Shown piece by piece: positions 1 to 5,065 of a DNA stretch of 8,821 nt (position 1 is the stretch's first letter; each line of letters begins with the position of its first letter). The position numbers and the translations under genes were made by a program. Under the pieces are notes generated by a model. That model was not told where the DNA came from. It saw only the letters and a list, made by a program, of their open reading frames with translations, and searched no databases. This DNA comes from Candidatus Harrisonbacteria bacterium RIFCSPLOWO2_02_FULL_45_10c (GTDB taxonomy: Bacteria > Patescibacteriota > Minisyncoccia > UBA6257 > 02-FULL-45-10c), in the NCBI GenBank assembly GCA_001818705.1, contig MHJM01000006.1, positions 11,907-20,727 of the forward strand, read 5' to 3'.

Positions 1-110
1 ATATAGGCGTTGGTTTTCCCGCGATAACGGCGAACTAAAAATTTGCCTAATAATCCCCGTGCTACCCGTACCGTATTTTTTGAATTAAAAAATTTATTGC
101 TCATAATCAT
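1..110 (-). CDS. DNA-3-methyladenine glycosylase, N-terminal fragment
   Basis: Only the first 36 codons are in the window; the gene runs off the left edge. The translation begins MIMSNKFFNSKNTVRVARGL and continues LGKFLVRRYRGKTNAY. The pattern 'FF....T..VAR.LLGK.LVRR..G' is the start of the AAG/MPG family (3-methyladenine DNA glycosylase), normally followed by 'ITEVEAY', and the break falls just before that point. The family flips out and excises alkylated purines in base excision repair. The start could be the ATG at 110 or the in-frame ATG at 104; no Shine-Dalgarno site favours either. The catalytic residues lie outside the window, so the name rests on the N-terminal signature alone. Confidence 0.72.
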   Translation of the reverse strand, partial: MIMSNKFFNSKNTVRVARGLLGKFLVRRYRGKTNAY

Positions 111-129
111 ATGTACAAAAAATGTTTAC

Positions 130-160
130 ATTATAAAACAATATTAGCATATATTGTAAA
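130..160 (-). promoter_or_regulatory. Candidate promoter of the glycosylase gene, flanked by an inverted repeat
   Basis: On the minus strand TTTACA (160-155) is followed 19 nt later by a perfect TATAAT (135-130), placing a start site near 123 and a leader of about 12-18 nt. The spacer is longer than the ideal 17 nt. An 8-bp perfect inverted repeat, TGTTTACA at 123-130 and TGTAAACA at 155-162, covers the -35 box and the predicted start site. That is a usual place for a repressor operator. Confidence 0.35.
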
Positions 161-165
161 CAATT

Positions 166-555
166 TTAATTGTCATTTTTAGTAAGTTCTTCGAGTGTAT
201 CGTCTGGAATAGGAATATTGCGTTTCGGGCTCACGCCCGGATATCGCCAAGCGGAAATTATTTTTAGGCGTTTAGGTTGTCTTAAGTTTTTTGTCTCGGG
301 TTTCTTGTCACTTGTCACGTGTCTCGTGTCACTAGTCATCTCCTGATACATCACCCACAATTCTTCTCTGCGTTTCGGCGTATCATTACGCTTCATTTTT
401 GCCACCGTACGCGGCGCGATTCCGGTTTCGGTTCGCGCCGGATTATTTAAAATCAGCTTAATCTTCTGATCGGATAGCCGATACTGAAGCATTTTACGCT
501 TAACGTGGCTAGTCCAAATAAACTGTTTATCGTTTTTAGGAAATTTAAATAACAT
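166..555 (-). CDS. Small conserved protein of unknown function with repeat insertion
   Basis: A 129-residue protein counted from the ATG at 555. The frame is open back to a TTG at 579, but that would overlap the divergent gene. I recognise the type, not a function. An N-terminal part (FIWTSHVKRKMLQYRLSDQK, then ILNNPARTETG) has the 'H...RM..R.ls...I..iL..P' look of DUF4258/BrnT-like small domains. It is followed by ELWVMYQE and KIISAWRYPGVSP, which read as two strands of a compact fold. Between them sits a low-complexity stretch (TSDTRHVTSDKKPETKN) encoded by the tandem heptamers at 292-340, probably a tolerated surface-loop insertion. A relation to RelE/BrnT-type toxins is possible, but no antitoxin partner is next to it. 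The gene stops at 166, 55 nt before the glycosylase start. Confidence 0.6.
   Translation of the reverse strand: MLFKFPKNDKQFIWTSHVKRKMLQYRLSDQKIKLILNNPARTETGIAPRTVAKMKRNDTPKRREELWVMYQEMTSDTRHVTSDKKPETKNLRQPKRLKIISAWRYPGVSPKRNIPIPDDTLEELTKNDN
292..340. repeat. Tandem 7-bp repeat inside a coding region
   Basis: On the plus strand seven consecutive heptamers read TGTCTCG, GGTTTCT, TGTCACT, TGTCACG, TGTCTCG, TGTCACT, AGTCATC. Five fit the consensus TGTCWCK; the second and seventh are degenerate. Three units make 21 bp, so the encoded peptide repeats every seven residues (TSDTRHV, then TSDKKPE). Confidence 0.75.
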
Positions 556-556
556 A

Positions 557-562
557 TATAAT
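557..562 (+). promoter_or_regulatory. Candidate -10 box of the GT39 gene
   Basis: A perfect TATAAT lies 7 nt before the ATG at 570, with no convincing -35 and no Shine-Dalgarno site. With usual -10 to start-site spacing, transcription would begin on or next to the ATG, giving a leaderless mRNA. The region is very AT-rich, so a chance match is possible. Confidence 0.3.
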
Positions 563-569
563 ATACTTG

Positions 570-2444
570 ATGATATCAAAGCTTGAAGTTATTGTCCCGA
601 AAATTATTTTAACCGTTATTATAGCGATTGCCGCTATTTTTTTGTATTCGGCGGCGCAAGGCGATTCGGCTATTTTTGACGAAACTGCCCATGTGGTTGC
701 CGGCTATACCTACGTCCGGCATTTGGATTACCGATTTAATCCGGAGCACCCGCCATTAATTAAAGTGTTGGCCGGCCTGCCGCTGCTTTTTAAAAATCTG
801 CAATTTCCTACCGACAAAGATTATTGGACCGGCATTAACGAACAATGGAGCGCCGGAAACCAATTTCTTTACTGGTCCGGAAATGACCCGAACAGCATTC
901 TGCTCTGGGCGCGGCTTGGTCCGATTATCGTGACTCTTTTGCTTATTTTATTTACCTATTTATTCACCCAAGAACTTATCGGCCGCTGGTGGGCATTATT
1001 GCCGGCACTTTTGGTCAGTTTTTCGCCGATTGTTCTGGCTCACGGCCATTACGTAACTACCGACGCCGGCGCAGCGCTGGGAATCCTCATAGCTATCAGG
1101 TATTTTCTTAAGTGGCTGCATGACCAATCGCGAAAAAACTTTATCTTTGCCGGAATTGCTTTCGGAATTGCCCAGGCAATCAAGTTTTCCAGCGTACTGC
1201 TTGTCCCCTATTTTTTGCTAATAGCCGCAATCTTTGCTATTGTGGAAATTATTAAGATCCGGAGTTTTTTTGAGCTGCGGTTCAAAAAATTTATCCGATC
1301 TTTAACTTATTATATTTTTTTCACCGCTGCTATTATGGCAGTTGGCTATTTGATCGTTGTCTACCCAATTTATTCTGTCACGACCTGGAATTATCCTATT
1401 GAAAAACAGGTGTCCGATACCAAGTTAACTTTGCAAAACTTCAGCATTCCTCCTGTTGCAAACGCCGTCGTCCAGTTAGCTGGTTATCCGATTACCCGGC
1501 CGATGGCCGAATACGCTCTTGGCGTATTAATGGTGATGCAGCGGTCTGCTGGCGGCAATAATGCATTTTTCCTTGGGGAATTATCTTCCCATGGCTGGTG
1601 GTATTATTTTCCGCTTATTTATCTGATGAAAGAACCGTTGCCGATACTGGCACTGATCGCCATTGCGGCTTTTTTGGGCGTTTCGCGGATTTTAGGAACT
1701 TTTCACAATGGATTCAATAAAACGTATCAAAAAGGAATTGAATTTCTGACAATCCGGTTTACTGAATTTTCCATCATCGTATTTATAGCCATTTATTGGG
1801 CATCCAGCGTAAGCAGTCCATTAAACATCGGCGTTAGGCATATTCTTCTCACTCTTCCGCTTGCGTATATTATTGCGTCCGGATCGATTAAAAAGTGGTT
1901 TGGGGTACAGCCGGTTGATGTCATCACCACTATCTGGGGACAAACCATCAATATCGCCAGAACGGTATTCAATATTTGGGTTAAAACAATAATTCTCAGC
2001 GCCTTGGTTATTTGGCTGGTTTTGGAAACAGCAATTGCTGCCCCCTATTTCCTTTCTTATTTTAATGAAGCGGCTGGCGGGCGTTTTAACGGCTTTCAAT
2101 ATGCCACGGATTCTAATTTTGACTGGGGGCAAGACCTCAAGCGCCTGCAAATTTGGGTTGCCGACAATTTGAACCCGGATCAAAAAATCGCGGTTGATTA
2201 TTTTGGCGGCGGCGACCCCCGCTACTTTTTGGGCAATCATTTTGAACCCTGGTGGTCGGCTAAAGGAAGCCCCAAAGACGATAATATAGAGTGGCTGGCC
2301 ATTTCCATAAATACTCTCCAAGGGGCTCTGGCTAAACCGGCGCCGGATTTTTACCGCAATCCGGCGGATGAATATCGCTGGCTGGAAAATCCTTATAAAT
2401 TTACTGAACGTGCCGGTACCTCAATACTCATTTATAAGCTTTAA
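570..2444 (+). CDS. GT39/PMT-like membrane glycosyltransferase
   Basis: A 624-residue multi-pass membrane protein of the ArnT/PMT glycosyltransferase superfamily. These enzymes move a sugar from a polyprenyl-phosphate carrier to an acceptor on the outer face of the membrane. After a first membrane helix (about residues 10-29) comes the conserved extracytoplasmic loop FDETAHVVAGYTYV...RFNPEHPPL (about 36-63), whose acidic pair DE is where the family's catalytic acid lies. About ten further hydrophobic segments follow. The C-terminal part carries YATDSNFDWGQDLKRL and DYFGGGDPRYFLG, a soluble region I associate with this bacterial subgroup. A TTG at 567 is in frame, but the ATG at 570 is preferred. 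There is no Shine-Dalgarno site. The gene stands alone, divergent from the small unknown gene and convergent with ftsQ. The donor and acceptor cannot be read from sequence. Confidence 0.85.
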   Translation: MISKLEVIVPKIILTVIIAIAAIFLYSAAQGDSAIFDETAHVVAGYTYVRHLDYRFNPEHPPLIKVLAGLPLLFKNLQFPTDKDYWTGINEQWSAGNQFLYWSGNDPNSILLWARLGPIIVTLLLILFTYLFTQELIGRWWALLPALLVSFSPIVLAHGHYVTTDAGAALGILIAIRYFLKWLHDQSRKNFIFAGIAFGIAQAIKFSSVLLVPYFLLIAAIFAIVEIIKIRSFFELRFKKFIRSLTYYIFFTAAIMAVGYLIVVYPIYSVTTWNYPIEKQVSDTKLTLQNFSIPPVANAVVQLAGYPITRPMAEYALGVLMVMQRSAGGNNAFFLGELSSHGWWYYFPLIYLMKEPLPILALIAIAAFLGVSRILGTFHNGFNKTYQKGIEFLTIRFTEFSIIVFIAIYWASSVSSPLNIGVRHILLTLPLAYIIASGSIKKWFGVQPVDVITTIWGQTINIARTVFNIWVKTIILSALVIWLVLETAIAAPYFLSYFNEAAGGRFNGFQYATDSNFDWGQDLKRLQIWVADNLNPDQKIAVDYFGGGDPRYFLGNHFEPWWSAKGSPKDDNIEWLAISINTLQGALAKPAPDFYRNPADEYRWLENPYKFTERAGTSILIYKL

Positions 2445-2446
2445 AC

Positions 2447-2463
2447 CGTTGTTATTAACAACG
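2447..2463. other. Small hairpin between convergent gene ends
   Basis: CGTTGTT (2447-2453) pairs with AACAACG (2457-2463) around a 3-nt loop, just after the GT39 stop and just before the ftsQ stop on the other strand. On the plus strand a six-T run begins only at 2473, nine bases after the stem, so this is at best a poor intrinsic terminator. It is the only structure in this 25-bp convergent gap. Confidence 0.35.
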
Positions 2464-2469
2464 AACGAA

Positions 2470-3246
2470 TTATTTTTTATAAAAAATCCGATTTTCCACC
2501 CGAAGATCAACGTAATTCATGATATAAAAATCTTTTTGTTCCATTAGAACCGACAAAGAATCGATGCTGAGGGCTGGACCAAAGCGGGTGCTGAAATAAA
2601 TATCCGGCCCATTGTACAGGTTTACCCGGATTTCTCCCAATTTCCCGTCATAGGAAGCAATTTGTATCGGCAGCCGCAATTCCGAGATTCCCCGGATAAT
2701 TGCCACCAAATTTTTAATAAATCGCTCTTCAATAACGCTGCTGCCGATTTCCACTGCCTCCGCGCCGGCAACGCTGATTTTTAGGATAAGCGACCCTTCG
2801 GTTTCTGGGGCTTCCGAAAATGCTATGCCGTTATTATCAATCCAATAACACAAAATATCGCTGCACCAAATTGCCAATCGCTCCCGCTCGGAAATCTCCA
2901 GCCCGACTGTTTGCCGCAGCCAATCTTGTTTAATAACCGCTGAAGCCAGCTGGGTTTTGGAAACATCCACCGAATCAGCATTCCAAAAAAACATATTATT
3001 GCTTCCAAAAAAATTTCTTAGCCTGGACGCCGTCAGCCGGGAACGGACAATCTCCAAAGCGGAATCTTGGCTGATATTTTTTAGGCCGGAAACGGTAAAA
3101 TTTTTAATTTGGAATACCGGCGAATAAGCAATAATATAGATTATGCCAAAAATCGCAATCAATAAAATTACCGACCAAAAAATTGCCCGGTAAGAATTAC
3201 TTCCTTTCTTCTTTTGCAGATATCGCTGATCGGAATAGCTCTTCAT
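2470..3246 (-). CDS. ftsQ: Cell division protein FtsQ/DivIB (POTRA domain)
   Basis: 258 residues, a normal FtsQ length. There is a short basic cytoplasmic tail (residues 1-20, QKKK), one membrane helix (about 21-41), then an extracytoplasmic FtsQ-type POTRA domain (about 45-120). That domain opens with FQIKNFTVSGLKNIS and closes with the characteristic LEISERERLAIW. Residues 133-143 (CYWIDNNGIAF) match the start of the FtsQ beta domain, where family members read 'yW.D..G..f'. FtsQ bridges early and late division proteins (FtsB/FtsL, FtsW/FtsI) at the septum. Two cysteines, C128 and C133, lie on the outside and could form a disulfide. The ATG follows the alr stop by 2 nt with no Shine-Dalgarno site, so translation is probably coupled to alr. 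Confidence is high because topology and both domain signatures agree. Confidence 0.85.
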   Translation of the reverse strand: MKSYSDQRYLQKKKGSNSYRAIFWSVILLIAIFGIIYIIAYSPVFQIKNFTVSGLKNISQDSALEIVRSRLTASRLRNFFGSNNMFFWNADSVDVSKTQLASAVIKQDWLRQTVGLEISERERLAIWCSDILCYWIDNNGIAFSEAPETEGSLILKISVAGAEAVEIGSSVIEERFIKNLVAIIRGISELRLPIQIASYDGKLGEIRVNLYNGPDIYFSTRFGPALSIDSLSVLMEQKDFYIMNYVDLRVENRIFYKK

Positions 3247-3248
3247 GG

Positions 3249-4367
3249 CTAGGTTACAATTCGTTCAATTAACGGATTAATTCTGGTTACCGCTTCGTAG
3301 TGGGTCGTGCCGAATTTTTGAGCGAATTCAGAAGCGGATATTTCCGATCTTTTTTGCCAGCCGATCAAAGTTACCCGATCGTTGACGGCGCAGGGAATTT
3401 GATTTGCGTTAACAACGATCAGATCCATGGAAACCCGGCCAAGAACTTTCGCCCGGCGGCCGCGGATTAAAACTTCGCCAATTCCAGATAATGCTCTTGG
3501 AAAGCCATGCCAATAACCGATTGGAATAATGGCAACTTTTATAGGAGCCACTGCCCTTTCCGCTAGGTCATAACCAATATAATCTCCTTTTTTTAAAGTT
3601 TTAATTTCGCTGATAAGCGCGTGCCATGATAATACCGGCTTCAAGCGGATGTCCGGACGCTGAAATTCTAATTCTTTTGACGGCCATAACCCGTATAAAC
3701 CGATTCCGGAACGGACGGCATCGCAATGGTATGACGCATTAACCAATGTTCCGCCGGTTGCGGCCGCATGCTTAAGAAGATTTTTAAAGCCGGCTCTTTC
3801 AAACATTTGCGCCGCCTTTTTAAAAAGCGAGAATTGATAGTCCGTGTAAGCCGGATAATTTATGTCTTTAGCCGAAGCAAAATGAGTGTAGAGTCCGGCG
3901 CACGATTCAACTAAGGTTTTCATCTTTAACGATTTGATTAAAGAGGGTATTTCTTTTAAAGAAAATCCTTGCCGGTGCATGCCGGTGTCAATTTTAACGT
4001 GGAACTTCGAGGGTTTTTTTACCGATTTTAACAGCCGCAAAGCTTCAAAGTTAGCAATGGTCAACGTCAGGTCTTTCTGCGCGGCGGCATTAACCGGCTG
4101 GCTGGAAAGCGTCGGCCCAAGCACGAGTACCGGTTTTTTAATCCCGGCATTCCTAAGCGCTAATCCTTCCGTAACGCTGTCAATGCAAAACCCGCTCACC
4201 GAAAGAACATTGCTTGCCTTAGAAAACGGCAGCAATCCGTGCCCATAAGCGTTAGATTTCACTACTGCCCACAACTGAGTGCGGGGCTTCAATAAAGAAC
4301 GCAACTCCTTAATATTGTGATGGATTGCCGATTTTTTTATTTCAACCCATGTCTTGTATTTCTCCAT
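3249..4367 (-). CDS. alr: Alanine racemase
   Basis: 372 residues, full length for the PLP-dependent fold III alanine racemase, which makes D-alanine for peptidoglycan peptides. The PLP lysine is K37 in AVVKSNAYGHG, with Y41 beside it. R132 in KIDTGMHRQGF, R219 in VRSGIGLYG, Y266 in IGYDLAERA (the catalytic tyrosine of the partner subunit) and Y285 in IPIGYWHGFPR are all present. So are S313-M-D and Y357 in THYEAVTRINP. GYWHG replaces the more usual GYADG, but the tyrosine is kept, so the enzyme should be active. The numbering matches Geobacillus Alr (K39, Y265, Y284) within about two residues. It is first in a two-gene unit with ftsQ and is transcribed away from the CPBP gene. No ligase or mur gene is adjacent. 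Confidence 0.95.
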   Translation of the reverse strand: MEKYKTWVEIKKSAIHHNIKELRSLLKPRTQLWAVVKSNAYGHGLLPFSKASNVLSVSGFCIDSVTEGLALRNAGIKKPVLVLGPTLSSQPVNAAAQKDLTLTIANFEALRLLKSVKKPSKFHVKIDTGMHRQGFSLKEIPSLIKSLKMKTLVESCAGLYTHFASAKDINYPAYTDYQFSLFKKAAQMFERAGFKNLLKHAAATGGTLVNASYHCDAVRSGIGLYGLWPSKELEFQRPDIRLKPVLSWHALISEIKTLKKGDYIGYDLAERAVAPIKVAIIPIGYWHGFPRALSGIGEVLIRGRRAKVLGRVSMDLIVVNANQIPCAVNDRVTLIGWQKRSEISASEFAQKFGTTHYEAVTRINPLIERIVT

Positions 4368-4404
4368 AAAAATAAGGTAAATTGAATTAAGGTGGCTCTT
4401 TAAA

Positions 4405-4413
4405 ATTATAACA
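4405..4413 (-). promoter_or_regulatory. Extended -10 promoter of alr-ftsQ
   Basis: On the minus strand positions 4413-4405 read TGTTATAAT, a perfect extended -10 (TGnTATAAT). It puts the start site near 4398 and leaves a leader of about 30 nt before the alr ATG at 4367. The -35 region (TTACCC, 4434-4429) is weak, as is common with extended -10 promoters. No Shine-Dalgarno site precedes alr. Confidence 0.5.
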
Positions 4414-4420
4414 AGGGTGG
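4407..4420 (+). promoter_or_regulatory. Shine-Dalgarno site of the CPBP gene, with overlapping weak -10
   Basis: AAGGGTGG (4413-4420) lies 6 nt before the ATG at 4427 and fixes that start; it is the best ribosome binding site in the window. TATAAC (4407-4412) with TTGAAT (4383-4388, 18-nt spacer) is a possible plus-strand promoter, but its start site would cut into the Shine-Dalgarno site. The promoter call is therefore weak and the ribosome site strong. Confidence 0.55.
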
Positions 4421-4426
4421 CACGCT

Positions 4427-4963
4427 ATGGGTAATGATACCTGGCGCGCCCGCCTGGCGCGCATCCATCCGGTAATCATCGCTCTTTTTCTGATGGTGAC
4501 TATCGGAAGCATCCTTGCTTTCCTTACGGATTACTATCCATCGCTCCGGAATCAGGAAGCAACGGAGGCAGTAATGGGATATTTTCTATTGTATAAAACA
4601 CCCTGGTTAATTCCCTATCTGCTTTTTGACGATATCATTTGGACACCGCTCTACGAAGAATTGAAGTACCGAAGCGTGGCCTTTCTCATCAGTTTTTTCA
4701 AACCGAAAAAAGTAACGCTGGAAAAACCGCTGACTCTCATTATTTGGATACTGCTTTTTATCTGCGCCGTTATCCCGAATATCATCTGGAGCGAAGACCA
4801 CGCGGTGCCGATTAGTGCGCATTTCAAATCAGTTGTATTCTCCAGTCTTGCGTTTTATGTCGGCCGATGGAAGGGATTCGGATATTCGCTTCTAGTCCAC
4901 GCATGCCTGAACGCTGGCGTTATCACCGGCCTCCTCATCCGTATTTATATACTGCATTTATAA
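4427..4963 (+). CDS. CPBP-family (CAAX protease/Abi-like) membrane protein
   Basis: 178 residues, short for the family, with about four to five membrane segments (roughly 15-34, 55-73, 102-120, 135-146, 150-174). The three CPBP motifs appear in order: EELKYR at 77-82 (EExxxR), W-S-E-D-H at 121-125 (normally FxxxH, here W in the first place), and HACLN at 158-162 (HxxxN). These residues form the metal-dependent active site of intramembrane proteases related to Rce1. Bacterial members process peptides or prenylated proteins, or confer bacteriocin self-immunity; which applies here cannot be told. No small peptide or bacteriocin gene is visible nearby. The start is set by the AAGGGTGG site, and a strong terminator follows the stop directly, so it is a single-gene transcript. 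The family call rests on the motifs. Confidence 0.7.
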   Translation: MGNDTWRARLARIHPVIIALFLMVTIGSILAFLTDYYPSLRNQEATEAVMGYFLLYKTPWLIPYLLFDDIIWTPLYEELKYRSVAFLISFFKPKKVTLEKPLTLIIWILLFICAVIPNIIWSEDHAVPISAHFKSVVFSSLAFYVGRWKGFGYSLLVHACLNAGVITGLLIRIYILHL

Positions 4964-4987
4964 AAAATCCGCCTTTGGCGGATTTTT
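4963..4987. terminator. Intrinsic terminator after the CPBP gene, likely bidirectional
   Basis: An 11-bp perfect stem, 4963-4973 with 4977-4987 (core ATCCGCC / GGCGGAT), closes a TTT loop. It is followed on the plus strand by TTTTTATTTCTT and on the minus strand by TTTTTTATA. It begins in the CPBP stop codon. In the opposite direction it is 61 nt beyond the serS stop, so it could end the greA-lysS-serS transcript as well. Confidence 0.88.
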
Positions 4988-4992
4988 ATTTC

Positions 4993-5065
4993 TTAACCTC
5001 CACGCCTAATGAGGACAGTGAAATACATGTTGTAGGCATGAATCCTTATTAGGTGTGGGGGTTAA
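4993..5065 (+). ncRNA. Candidate structured RNA or mobile repeat: 23-bp hairpin across the serS stop
   Basis: Arms 4993-5015 and 5043-5065 pair over all 23 positions if transcribed from the plus strand: 20 Watson-Crick and 3 G-U (4999/5059, 5004/5054, 5011/5047). The 27-nt loop contains a small CATG...CATG hairpin (5026-5029 with 5037-5040). Read from the minus strand the same three positions are A-C mismatches. The right arm covers the serS stop and last five codons. It has no T-run directly after it, so it is not an ordinary intrinsic terminator. Function unknown. No promoter was found for an independent plus-strand RNA. Confidence 0.4.

Noticed and set aside
292..340. CRISPR-like array
   Set aside because: The units are 7 bp and directly abutting, with no spacers.
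577..579. TTG start for the small unknown protein
   Set aside because: It would overlap the GT39 coding region and add eight non-conserved-looking residues; the ATG at 555 is preferred.
1821..2321. Minus-strand open frame of 166 codons
   Set aside because: It lies wholly within the GT39 coding region and has no family features; it is a shadow of the real gene.
2472..2487. Perfect palindrome ATTTTTTATAAAAAAT at the ftsQ end
   Set aside because: Low-complexity A/T runs encoding the FtsQ C-terminus; too AT-only to claim as a site.
5005..5025. Hammerhead-like core (CTAATGAG...GAAATAC)
   Set aside because: The invariant CUGANGA is not present, and these bases pair within the long stem instead of forming an open core.
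4867..5052. Plus-strand open frame of 61 codons after and within the CPBP gene
   Set aside because: It runs through the terminator hairpin and the inverted repeat and has no recognisable protein features or ribosome site.
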